Origin: Bugula neritina
Taxonomy: Eukaryota > Bryozoa > Gymnolaemata > Cheilostomatida > Bugulidae
Length of the DNA: 64,000 bases
Assembly (NCBI GenBank): GCA_964035545.1
Contig: OZ037769.1
Coordinates: forward strand, 14,934,633 to 14,998,632
Direction of reading: 5' to 3'
A model generated the notes under the pieces. The model ran no database searches, was not told the DNA's origin, and saw only the letters and a list, made by a program, of their open reading frames with translations. The stretch's first letter is position 1, and each line of letters begins with the position of its first letter. Below, in pieces: positions 47,896 through 60,000 of this stretch. The position numbers and the translations under genes were made by a program.

Positions 47896-48815
47896 TTTAA
47901 CCCTTGTGGGAGTTGAGGGCAGTTCCTCTGGAAATGTCCTGGCCTTCCGCATCCCCAGCAGAAGTTGTGCCCCATGCCTGGTGATTGTACCTGCGGCCCG
48001 CAAGGCTCACGGGCAGTATCTACCTGGCTTGGGGGAGCTAATGTGGCGACCAGTTTATCTAGCATGTCAGTCATCTGTGCGACTTTTGACGCTAGTGACA
48101 TCTGGTTCACATTAGCCACCGCGGAGGGTTCCGCGTCTGGTTCGGCATGAGCAGTAGTGTGCTCCGTGGTCACCTGGCTGGAGGCCACGCGGCTGCGGTG
48201 CATATGAGTCGCCATGAGGTAGGCTTCTCCCACCGCAAGTGCATCTTCGACCGTGGTGACTCCCCTCGCTTGAAATTGATGGTGAAGCCTCAAGTCGTTG
48301 ATGGACTGCACGAAGGCATCATAAGTATACCTCTCACGGTGTACTGGAGGCAGATCGCGGAACGCGATCTGCGCTATTGGGTACACCGTGGCGGCGTGCT
48401 CTTGTAGCGACGTGTGAGGATCACGCCGCATCCTTTGTAGACGGGCCCGCGCATCTATGGGGGAGATGCCAAAGCGGGCCCGCAGAGAAGCAAAGATTCC
48501 GTCTATGTCAGGTCCCGCTCCGTACGGCTTAGCCTTGTCCGTCAGCGCCATCCTGAGCTTGAGCAACGCCACCCTTGGCGGCCACTGTGCAATCTCCATC
48601 ACATCTTGGAATTCTTGGATAAACTGCTCCACTGCTTCTTCGCCTGTGAAGGTGGGCGCCTTCAGCCGGTATCTGTCTTCACCATGCTCCCTAGGAATTC
48701 TCACTTCTTCTTCTAACACCACTGGTTCCACAGGTATATCAACATTATCTCTCTCACCTTCATTCAGTGGAATGGGTAGCTCCGTGCCGTCTTCTGCCAT
48801 GACTGCTATACGCAA
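47850..48815 (-). CDS. gag: Gag of the LTR retrotransposon
   Basis: 321 residues forming the particle protein. Residues about 55-205 resemble the retrotransposon Gag capsid region (EEAVEQFIQEFQDVMEIAQW, then LRARFGISPIDARARLQRMR). Residues 286-299 are a zinc knuckle CWGCGRPGHFQRNC (C-x2-C-x4-H-x4-C) that binds RNA. The first ATG lies one base beyond the primer site; a second ATG five codons on may be used. The stop at 47850 lies after a slippery site and hairpin that could shift ribosomes into pol. Confidence 0.9.
   Translation of the reverse strand: MRIAVMAEDGTELPIPLNEGERDNVDIPVEPVVLEEEVRIPREHGEDRYRLKAPTFTGEEAVEQFIQEFQDVMEIAQWPPRVALLKLRMALTDKAKPYGAGPDIDGIFASLRARFGISPIDARARLQRMRRDPHTSLQEHAATVYPIAQIAFRDLPPVHRERYTYDAFVQSINDLRLHHQFQARGVTTVEDALAVGEAYLMATHMHRSRVASSQVTTEHTTAHAEPDAEPSAVANVNQMSLASKVAQMTDMLDKLVATLAPPSQVDTAREPCGPQVQSPGMGHNFCWGCGRPGHFQRNCPQLPQGLNYHGPQMFPPPAGRL
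47856..47901 (-). promoter_or_regulatory. Candidate -1 ribosomal frameshift signal
   Basis: On the - strand, in gag phase, the heptamer G TTA AAT (47895-47901) is followed after four bases by a perfect 11-bp stem, ACGGCCCGCAG with CTGCGGGCCGT around a 13-nt loop (47856-47890). pol is in the -1 frame here. The heptamer is not the ideal XXXYYYZ, since the P-site repairing is imperfect. Confidence 0.6.
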
Positions 48816-48816
48816 G

Positions 48817-48834
48817 ATCCCACCGCTGCCACCA
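48817..48834 (-). promoter_or_regulatory. Primer binding site for tRNA-Leu
   Basis: One base inside the 5' LTR, the - strand reads TGGTGGCAGCGGTGGGAT, complementary over 18 nt to the 3' end (including CCA) of animal tRNA-Leu of the AAG/TAG type as I recall it. It primes minus-strand DNA synthesis. Confidence 0.8.
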
Positions 48835-48835
48835 C

Positions 48836-49188
48836 TGTAGTAATTCGTGCAATTACTGTGCGAGAGTTATCTACTTGCGTATAGTTAGTTGGTTATTCTG
48901 CTAGTAATTACTAGGGTAGCTGTCGAGTAATTATATTTATTATCCACAATAAAGCATAAAATAAACATCACATCAAATTATCCTATACATCAGTCAACTA
49001 CTAATACATGTTTCTCCTTCAAGCCTCCGCTTACAACAACGTGATAAATTGTTAATAACCCGGGAAGTGTCAGGTGAATCGGAAGCATATCTTCCGGAGC
49101 TGCTAATTGGTTGCTACATAAGGGTCTTAGTATTCCAGAAGTAGAGAGAGGGCGATTCCCGTATTTGTACTTTGCACTACTCACTACA
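48836..49188 (-). repeat. 5' LTR
   Basis: 353 bp, the same length and ends as 43822-44174, with five substitutions. As the 5' LTR of an element on the - strand it holds the promoter. Confidence 0.95.
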
Positions 49189-49192
49189 GTAT

Positions 49193-51083
49193 AATGAATA
49201 TCTAGCAGTTTATTAACCATTCAGCGTTGCGTTTAGCGTAACGTTTCACTCAAATAGATTATCACATCACGTGATTCTTGCCTATATACGCAACGCAACC
49301 ACTGCAATAGTTGTCAATTCACTAATTAGATAACAGAACGCCCTCGCCCATTGGCTGTGGCTTTACGTCTTGGCAGCCCGGATGTTTCAGTGCAGACGTT
49401 GAACCTACAGTTAGTAGAATAGTAGCACGCTAGCAATGCAAGTTCTATCGCACAAATAACAATCAATTTCAATGATATAATTAACAAAATATAATGAATT
49501 AGAATTGGAATTAACTTAAAGAGGCACAGGTTAGTTTTGTTTTTTCAGTATTTGTAGGCTAATAGTTTGATGCTTTCCTTAAGTATTTTTATCTATTTCA
49601 ACTTAATAATAAATATTTAGTTTATTTAACATGTTTAGGAGTTTAACAAGTTTGAAATGCCAGTGTGGTCAGTGCATGGTAGAATTCATGGCTATGTGTT
49701 TACTTTATTATAATATTATATTTCTCATAAAATTGCAAATTCTTAAGGCAGGCTTTCCAGTTATTAATCAGATTGTCACAGGATAGAACCCTAATTTGTA
49801 ACTTAAAGTTTTACTTTTACTCATAACAGTAATTCATTGCACCTACCAATTCAAGTCAGCTTTGAATACAAGTTCAATCTTTGTTTATGTGATACATGCA
49901 CTAATACTTGTCTTAACTGATAATTATAATTAACTTTGTCTATGGCAGTTATCATTTAATGTCATTCTTATTATAAACTTTAATATTTTTAGTAGACCTA
50001 CAATGTCATTTTCTAGAGTCAAACTCACCTTAGCTAGCCACTAAAGAAATGCAAGAGGTGATTAATCTAAAATCTGCATATATGTTTGAATACTTTACAA
50101 TGTCATAAATAATTTTTTTTTTTCTGTTTTAAAAACCTATTATAATTGTATATATTAACCTACTTTTATAGTTTCTTACGGCAGTTGGAATAAGTAAAAA
50201 TAAAGTTACAGTACAAGTACAACTCACCTATAATAGTTAGTGGCCACGCTACATACAGTTCGGGGCAAAAAAATATAATAGCAGCTAAATTATTATATGA
50301 ACAATAGCCAAAAATATAGAGATATCGAGTGTTTATAACTAAATCAAGCAAATGTGTGTGTTTATTGAGTTGCTATAGCTGACAACTGTAAGACTATAGC
50401 AGCAAGTGATGAAAGGAAAATTATTTTGCTTGTAGTTGTCAATTGCAAATTCATAATAACTCTCAAAAAAAGATGCAAGAGAGGGTAAATCTTATTCTTA
50501 AATACTCATTCTTAACGCACTTCCTCCAAAATAGCAAAATCAACATGCACAGCTGCCATGATCATCATAGAAGTGCATGTGGGAACTCTCGTGACCCCTA
50601 TATGACCTTGATGGTTGCTAAAACATTCAAAAATCTGTTTACTTCAAGACAGCCAATGAAAAGCTAGAAAAACAATTTCAGTTATTTATAAGGGCTTCTT
50701 AGCTGCCAGCATAAACAATTGTTGCAGCCAAAAAATAATATTCTAGCTAATAGTATAATAGTTATAATGACTGATTACTAGTTTGCTATATAGTATATAA
50801 TTGGACAGTCAGGACTATACTGGTAGCATGAGGCAAGTGCTGTTCAGTGTATTTCAGTGCTAGTAACAGGGAAGTTGGCTGCATAGCTCATCAAATAGTC
50901 ATTCAGAGTTTGTTGATAAAATCACTCTTGATTATAAAGCCAAGTCAAATACCATCTGGTCACATAAACCAGATTGACTCGACAGCAAAGGTTGTCTATA
51001 ACTTTTTCTGCCAGGAGAAAGTCTGTGCTCTACAGTATATCACGTCTACTTCTGCTGCTACTCAGTGATTAGAGCTAGCTACC
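49193..51083. other. Spacer between the LTR element and the CLCA-like gene
   Basis: 49,200-49,460 is less AT-rich and holds a CCAAT-like ATTGGCTG and a CACGTG, the rest is AT-rich. A TATA-like stretch near 50,787 may belong to the CLCA-like promoter. No other gene was recognised. Confidence 0.45.
50787..50800 (+). promoter_or_regulatory. TATA-like element upstream of the CLCA-like gene
   Basis: TATATAGTATATAA about 285 bases before the ATG. In such AT-rich DNA the match is weak evidence. Confidence 0.2.
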
Positions 51084-54000
51084 ATGAAGCTTTTGAAAAA
51101 AGCCTTTTTGCTTTTTTCTGTTTTCTTCCTTGCACGAAATGCAGCTGCTTCAAACATTGGAGGTACAAGGCAAGACATTCCGCAAAATCAATATGGAGGC
51201 TATGAAAACCTCCTCATTGCAATCAGCAAAGCTGTGCCTGAAGATCTCAGTCTTGTTGAAAAACTGCAGGTAAGTGTGTATACCAGTTGCCATAGAAACC
51301 AGTCACAATTACAATATTATAAATATAAGTTTGCAGTATTGTAAATTTGTAGTTTGTAGTATTTTACTGCATTTCATTTAAGTTTGAAAATGTACACCTG
51401 CATATGAAGATTTGCGCTCAGTCTGAGTTTGATCCATCACTTTACTATTTTAATTCGACTCCAGGACTTTAACCTGCAAACCTATTTAAGATCTAAGATT
51501 ACCTGGGTGATTTATTAAAATTGTATTATTATCTTGCATAAAACGTGTAAAAAATATTTTCTCAGTGTTTATGGACTTCTTTGGAAAACTCAAAGATTAA
51601 ACTGTTCATTACTGTGTGTGTTAGCTTGCATTTTATTTGAATAGTTCAGATTTAGGTTGTTGCAGCTTTTATCTATTATTAGGTAGATTAGGTCAACGTA
51701 TAAATAGCAATCGAAATTCCCATTCATCAATATATCAAAATACATATATTGCATGTACATCATTATATCAATATTTCAATACTTTACGTATTATAGATAT
51801 ATATCTATATATTTATTTATCAATTGTCCAAAGCTTTCAAGTACAGCAGCGAAGAAATTGAAAAGTATAGCCTAAGCTCTTTAGTCTTTATGGTAATTTA
51901 GGGCAAAATTCAAATTTCTTGAGAAAAAAATAATTTGGTTTGATGCATTTCCAATTCAAATACAGGCTTTTCTCAATTTCTCTGTCACTGTATTATACAT
52001 ATATTTCATATGATTACTGCAGGTTATATAAGCCATTCAGTATTGACGTATAATATTCTGTACTATGAGCTGAATATCTAGCAGCTATAACGAGGTTATC
52101 ATAATTATTTAGTAAGCAGCCGTGGTCTATTATAACCACAAGATCATGGGTTTGAGCCCAGACAAAAACCATTGAATGTTATGAAGAGCATCCAGTCACT
52201 ACTGTGCCTCATCTAAACTTAAGTCCTTAGCCTGATATAAACAAAAACCCTTTCTATATCAGGGGTTTCTCACATGGATAGCGACTATAAATTTGTGCTC
52301 GATTATAACCAGCTCATTTTTTCATTTTGTATGCAGAAGTAGCCTATTGGGAAAAATTAATTATAACTCATGTATTATAGTTGAATATATACTTTCTTGT
52401 TGTTTTAGAAACATTTCCGAAAAGCATCAGAGGTTCTATTGGCAGCCACAAATAATCAGGTGTATTTCTCTAGCATCACTATTCTGATACCAAACACTTG
52501 GACACTGAACAGCTCATGGGAAGTGGTAAGAATTCTATAACCGATTATATATATACACTGATATAAAATCTTGCATATATAGTTTATAGTAACAATCCTT
52601 GTGAGAACTTGTGATGAAAAGGGTTTTTAACCCCATGGCTATAAGGACTCTTTTGTAATTTGGCACAGGGACAATTATGACTTCATGACTTTTCTAACAT
52701 TATTGCTGGTATTTATTAAAAACTAAACGTGTGTTTACTAGGCCTACACTTTAACTACCACAGCTGCTCTCTATAATAATTATACACACTGATATATACA
52801 CTTTTTTATGTACATGCCAGTTTTAACTGCAATAAAAATTAAACCACTTGTTACTTCTGCTACTCTTAGGTCTAGAACACTGTTGGCTTGCTTTCTCTGT
52901 TTTGGGAATACGTAGATACTTTGATGTTGTATGTATCTACAACTGCAGTAATTAGAAATTCATAGTTTAGTTATAGTTATGTTTATAATAAGTTTTTTTT
53001 TGCAACAGTGCTGACTTGAAGAACTATTTTAGTAGTCTTAGAATCTAGACAAAATGAATTCTGATGATACTGTGAATTAAACCATATAAACAAAGCAATG
53101 GTATATTGCACGTAGAGCTAATTGTATTGATTGTAATAACAAATGGGTGCTGAAGCTTCAATTAAACTACTAATTAGAATAGCAACTATTGACTTGCTTC
53201 AAATGAAAACATGTTTTGGCAAATGTGTTTTATTGATGGATGTCAGTGCAGTGTCATTGCATTGTAAAGAAATTAACTTTATCATCATGTAAATCATTAG
53301 TTTAGAAACTTTCACATGATTGTGCATAACAAATATAGAACATTTATTAGGTTAGGGCATTGTTTTTCTACTTATTGTCAAACAATTTCTCAGCTATTTC
53401 TAAAATAAATGTTTGCTGAGAGAATATTATCCCATAAATTGTTCTGTTCTTGCTCCCAGGCCACAAAAGAAGCTTTCAGTACAGCCCGAGTTTTGATAGG
53501 CCCAGCTAACAGAGCTTGGGGGGATGTTCCCTACACCCTCCAACCTGGTTTGTGTGGTATTGAAGGAGATTACATTCATCTCACACCAGATTTTATAACA
53601 ACTACTACTACAACCCAAGACAACCCTGTTCTAGGTCAGTAAGTGTGTGACAAATAATTGTAAATTAAATATAACGATTTGTTGAGCTATACCTAATATG
53701 TTTGTAGTGAAATTAGCGCCATCATAAAGTAAAGCAAACAATTGACAAACAATGATAGCATAGAATATTCTGCCCACCTGCATGGTTTTTATTGTAGCAC
53801 ATATTTTTTAAAAAGTGTATTATAAATTAGATGCTTATAGCAATGAAGAAATTGAGTAAAGCCTGTGTTCTTGATTAAAAATGTAGTAAAAGAATTTATG
53901 ATTCAACAATAATCTCAACCTGTGCCCAAACCAAAATTAGATAATGAAATTAAAAAACTTATGCTTTCTCAATTTTCCTCTACCGCCCCTACTAATGCTT

Positions 54001-57000
54001 TTTATGCTCAACAATTTTTAGCTTCAATGGAAACTGTGGCATATTATCTATTTTTAGTAATTTTATGAAAGTTAACTGGTCAATCACTAACAAACCTAGC
54101 TGTGTATATAATTAAAAACATGTTTATACAAATCATATATAGTAGTTTTGGAATTCATTGTACCAGCATTATTTGTAAAACTGTTATATATTTGGTGTTG
54201 TGTATAGTGGTATTCAGTGTATAGGTATGTGACAGTATGTGGTTGCAGAGTTGTAATGGATTATTTTGTAGATTTATTAAGTACAACTATACTAAGAATA
54301 TAAATGTAGCACTGTGGAATGTAAAGACTAGATTCTTAGCAAGAAGTTCCGCCAATATTATGTATAGATGATGACTAACATGACAATAACAAAGGGGCAT
54401 ATATTACTCACATAGATCTACTATAATAATAATATCTATTAGTTTAGTTTGTATATGAACTCTAGTTGACCTTATGAAATAAACTATTAGTCACTGAAAG
54501 CTTCAAGGATCTAAACTAAGCAGTTCTTATAGATATAAAACTATCTTGCTAAAATATTTAGACTATTTTCAGTTTACTTTGAGGCCATTTTTGAATAATT
54601 GCAGCTATTATTTTGTATCTGAGGAAGTGCCAGCAATGTATTACCTAATCATCCTTTGTTAGCTCATGGCTTTCATTTTCTTTAAAACTTGAAGCAATCT
54701 GTTACACTTTCAGACGTTATATGCTATAATGAAACTTATATGAAAAGACATAGAATAGAATTTTACAGCATATAATATCTTCGAATGCCGAGTGTTTTAC
54801 CTGCACGTGGTGTTGTGTTCCCCTGCATGCAATAGAGAGGTTCTTTTTAATTTCTTTGAAAATGAGTTAGATGGCATTTTATGACTTTAAAATTAAAAAC
54901 ATTTCATCATTCCTGTTGGGATCAATATTCTCAATATTCCCCTTTTTTCCTGCATGTGATGCAGGTTTATGCCAATACAAGTTTTACCAGTTCCTGCAGT
55001 TTAACACTTTATTAAATTTTGCAGCTATTGAATTTAATTCACATATAACTGGGATAATAGTTTGTTATTATGGAGTGACTTTGAAGCATGAAAAATCAAC
55101 AACTGTGGTTTCATTTTATACTACAAATCATCTCCATAAAATATGGTTTTTCTATTAAAGACTTGACAATATCCACAGCAGGCTCTATGTGATAAATATA
55201 TAGCTCTTTAAATTTCATATTTATGATATTTCAATCATTTACATAAGCAGTTTATCAAAACAAAAAACTTCCTTATTTACTGCTTCAAATATAACTTTTA
55301 ATTGTCGTTGGCATTTACATCTCCTTGTGATTTCTTTGCTGCAGAAAAGAATATAGTAAAGGAGTTTGCTCATCTGAAATGGGGACTCTTTGATGAAGGT
55401 GTGTCTGTAACTGACGCTAAAACACCAGTGTACTACTCTGTTGATAGTACTTACAAACCAACAAGGTTAGATACATTTCGATGACATTTTAATTGGCTCA
55501 TTACGCAAAAGAGATGGTGCTATGATTTTCTAAAGAACATTTTTCTATGTATGTTTACTTGTTTTTCCACATAGTTTATAACCCAGATTAAAATATTAAT
55601 GGCAGTATTTTTTCTTTGAACAGCTGGAAAATAAGTTTTGTGCATTAATACTTTTTTATCATGCATTGGGTGTACATACATATAGTTGTCATATTGAATA
55701 CGCACGCACGCACGCACACACACACGCACGCACGCACACACACACACACAGACATACGCATGCACACACAGACACACACGCACACACACACAGACATATA
55801 TACACATATATACACACATATATATAAACACATAGATACACATATGTATACACACGTAGGTGCGGAAATCAAGCGTATTATGGAAAACGTATTAACACAA
55901 ACTCCGAGATCTACTGTGATGATTCAACCATAAAGACCAGCGAATACTGCCAGTTTGTGCCATCTTTAACTTTTGGCAATGTCTCTCTTTTGTATGCTCA
56001 TCAATTGTCAAAGGTAAGTTGCTGTATGTGAACTTTTTCATTGTATAACTGTTTGTTCATAATACTCGCACAAGTTTATAGCCCTGCGAGAAACCCCTGA
56101 TGGAAAGGCTTTTGGTTAGAATGGGCTATATGGATTGTTCTTTATAATGATCCTTTCGAATAACAAAGGTGATCAGTTTCAAGTTTTGACAGTTTTGCTG
56201 CAAGAGATCAAAATTTTTATACAAAGGTATGTATTATTGTTGTGGAATTGATTAATTAACAATATGAGTTTCTGCTGACAGAAAATTGGTTGATTTACAG
56301 GTAGAAAAATTCTGTTCTGAAGAAGATCATAACCGAGATGCGCCAAACCGCCAAAACAGACTTTGCCAAGAAAGAAGTGCTTGGGAAGTTATGACAAACT
56401 TACCAGATTTTGGTATGAATGTTCAAATTTATTTATTTTAGATAAGAGATCAATTTTGTGTTCTTCTAATCAAAGCAAGATATTAACTTTATGTGACCAT
56501 AGTTCAACTTCATTTTTGATAAAATATTCATTAATTGTTGTTCAATGTATGTGTTGTTGACTATAGTTGTCTATTGCATAGATAAGGGTTTCAACATGCG
56601 TAAACAGTTGGCAGCTCTAGTTTTATATCATTAAAAGGATTATATTATATATATATGCTGTTTTTTAATTTGACAGCAATTACATGAACAGCATTTTATA
56701 TATAGCAAGCAATGCCTCTACGGTCGTCTTAGTTTATAGTTTTGATCAAAACTCATACTTTGTTCATATCCTTAAATAATTATTGTATAAACTTTAAATG
56801 GCCAAGATATTTAAATGGTGCACTTTGTCAGCAATATAAATTCATACTAGTTCAGGAAACATTAGGAAAGAAGATAACTCTAAATAAAGATTGTTGTGAA
56901 ACCAAATTCATTTTAGCATCTCGACTCATTAAGTTGCAATTATATATATTCTTTTAGTTGGGCATTTTACCTACAGAAAATTGTTGAGTTAAATGTTTGA

Positions 57001-60000
57001 AACCTACTGAAATATTTTACACAATTGCACCTATATATGCGTTCTACATGCATATATATGCTATTGGAAGATTTATTCTGTGTAGTTGCTGCTATAATGA
57101 TACCTATATGAATTACAGCAGTTACTTTGACTATGAGTACATCATCTATGTAGCTGCCAATTAGGTCATAATTCCTATTGGTTACTATTATGCAATCAGC
57201 GGTTAAGTAATCATAACACCGAACTTTTGATGAGTGACTTTTACAATGCGAGGTAACTCAGTGAAATTTTAATTCGGCTAAATTGAATTTCTGACTGAAA
57301 ATCATGAAGGTCTAAACACAATTTTACTCTGTTCGCTGCTACAACACAATCTATAACTTAAAGCAGTTACTTTCACTTTAAATTTAATAATCTTATTTAT
57401 GTTTATATTGTATTTGTAGATACTGATTATTACTCAGTGCGCAATGCTGCTGAAATCATCACTTCATCTGGTCCCACATTCAACATCATTCAAGAACCTG
57501 GAGCGCTTGCAGATGAAGAAACGACGACTACGGAAACAACTACAGCGACAACTACGGAAACAACTACGACCGCCTATGTTCAAATCAATACGACATCTAC
57601 AACACAAAGTGAGGTAACCACACAGCTGGTGACAACAACAACTGAAGAGGTTGAGGAGGACACACCTGTTACCATAGTGTGTCCACAAGATGTTGTGTGC
57701 ATGGCTTTAGATGTCTCTGGAAGTATGAGTGTATGTAAATTTACAAGTTGTTTAAAGTCATCCTGTATATAAGCATTAATGTCAGCTGACATTAATGTTG
57801 ATTTGCATGATTTTTACTTTATGTTGGTTAAAGATACTTTTCAACATAAACGATTTTTATACATTATTTTGTAGGTTTGTGAATCAATAATAAATCACAT
57901 TGATTTTATTGGTAAATCGTGATCACCTCATTTTGTTTTATTTTAAATTATCATTTATATATTGTTCTTCCATTGATTAAATACTTTATAGAAATAAAGA
58001 TTAAGAGTCACATGCCGCTTTTTTTAGTATACCTAAGTTATATAGCTTCATTACCAAAATGCTAATTCATCAAACTGCATGTTAAGTGAATAATTAAATC
58101 GTTTTTACCAGGCTTTAATTATGAAATTATTGTATCCTAAATATATCAAAACTTTAATATTGCTTATAGCTTTCATTTCCATGCATTGTTAATTATGATA
58201 TTGACAAATTGAGACTGACAACAACTTTTAATCTACTGCAACCTTATAAATTGCTATTTTATATAATTACTTTGAAAAGAGTATTGTGATCACTGGTTAT
58301 AGAGTCAAAACAGAGTGAACAAGATGAGTGAAGCTGTCGCCACTTACATCCACGAGTACCTGAGAAATGGTACAGCGGCTGGTATTGTGTTGTTTAACAA
58401 TGCTGCAAGAACTCTAGCTAGTATGACAGTGATAACCAATGACCAAGTGAGGTCAAACTTAGCCTCAGTGTTACCGCAAACAGCAGGTGGTGGAACTTCC
58501 ATAACAAGTGGACTAAACACTTGTATACAGGTTTGTTCGGACTAATATGATGTGAAGTTGTAACAGCAGTGTTCTTAATATGAGTCTGAGACGTGACCAA
58601 AACAAAGTTTTAAAGTTTTATTTTCTTTATTTGAACACAAAAGAAAATCTTGTAAAATTATGCAGTTTCTTAACATTCTGTTATAAATACTTTATTCCTA
58701 TTACACATGCTACCAATTCCTTCTATCATTTTCTAACCGCCTGGCTAATTATATTGTTTTTATCTATTGACAAAATGATCACAAAAGATAAAATTTTATT
58801 TGCATCATATATTGCATTGGCCATGCAAATTTGTTCACCATATCAAAATGTGACTAGGAATTGAAGCTTATATATAAACACACTAAAAAGTCACTGAACA
58901 TAATTGGCTGCTAACGAATATTCATTTGCTTCTGCAATGTTTCAGATGGTTCAATTTTATTCTGGAAGCTCTATAAGTAAAAAACGCATTTTACTCCTGA
59001 GTGATGGGCAAGATGGCTCTGCAAAAGACATTCTCCCAGAGTTGCCTAATTTAAACATCACTATTGATACAATTATATATGGGTAAAATATAGTTTTATT
59101 ATTGCAATTACAAAGCATCTAACAATGCAGTGTAATTTTATGGAATGGTATATAAAATGAATACATAGATTCAAACCATCTTTTGTCTTTTAGACAAAAT
59201 ACAGATCTAGCTGTACCTAAGATTGCTGAGGAATCAGGAGGGGAATCTTACTTTGTTGATGATGCCGACTCCGAGATCAATTTACAGCAGGCTATGGTTG
59301 ACACTTCAACTCAGGGATGCTTTACAAAAGCAATTGTTTCTGTAAGCCAACTCGTGTATCTTTAAACAATTATAATCTGTAAAGAAATTTGCCTCCATTG
59401 AGAATCAAACCCGAGACCTCTATAGCAGGCGATAGCAGGCGCTATAATCATCAATTGCTTTGAAATATTTACTTGAAACCCCAAATAACATGTGTCTGAA
59501 CTTATTTTATCATTAATTAGTTATTGGAATTATAAAAATTGAGCCAACAAATATTTTTAAAGCTGACTAACAATATCTTACAAATTTCTAAAATGACATG
59601 ATAGAAAAAAATTTGCTTCAGCTACACCAACTTAAGTTTATGATGCTCATTGTTTAGATTGCTAGTGAGAAAAAGACGTTATCTTCTACTGATACCTCAC
59701 TCAATGAAAAAGTTTCCTTCGATTCAACAATTGGTCAAAACACAACATTAGTTTTCTCTTACTCTGGAACTACTGACATTGACGTGAATGTTACCTCAGC
59801 TAAGGGAAACAACATCACTATAACCAAAGACTTGGCTGCTAAAGTAGTGAAAGCTACAGTGGAGGGGCAAGCTGTAAGACTTCTAATATTTCAATTTACT
59901 AACTGCGATATTCATTTTGTATTCAGGCACCATCAGTATCTCAATAAAAAACTCAAACTGTTTCAATTTTACAATTAATACATATTACTGTTAGCTTGCT

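Larger units (their letters stand above)
43818..49192 (-). mobile_element. Ty3/gypsy-type LTR retrotransposon, internally deleted
   Basis: A complete insertion of 5,367 bp flanked by the 4-bp duplication GTAT (43818-43821 and 49189-49192). Reading right to left on the - strand: 5' LTR, primer binding site, gag, pol (protease and integrase zinc finger only), a third ORF, polypurine tract and 3' LTR. The two LTRs differ at five of 353 positions, so insertion is recent. Protease before integrase zinc finger, the CCHC Gag and the 4-bp duplication fit Ty3/gypsy; order of RT and integrase cannot be used because RT is gone. The region is far more GC-rich than its surroundings. Replication would need RT and integrase supplied in trans. 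Confidence 0.92.

Noticed and set aside
45689-48407. Several open frames on the + strand within the LTR element
   Set aside because: They are mirror frames of the GC-rich gag and pol on the opposite strand and show no family motifs.
50847-51068. 73-codon frame directly upstream of the CLCA-like start
   Set aside because: Not in a conserved context; the signal peptide at ATG 51084 fits the family start, so this is probably 5' untranslated region.
54871-55158. 95-codon frame in intron 3 of the CLCA-like gene
   Set aside because: No splice phase fit with neighbouring exons and no resemblance to CLCA sequence.
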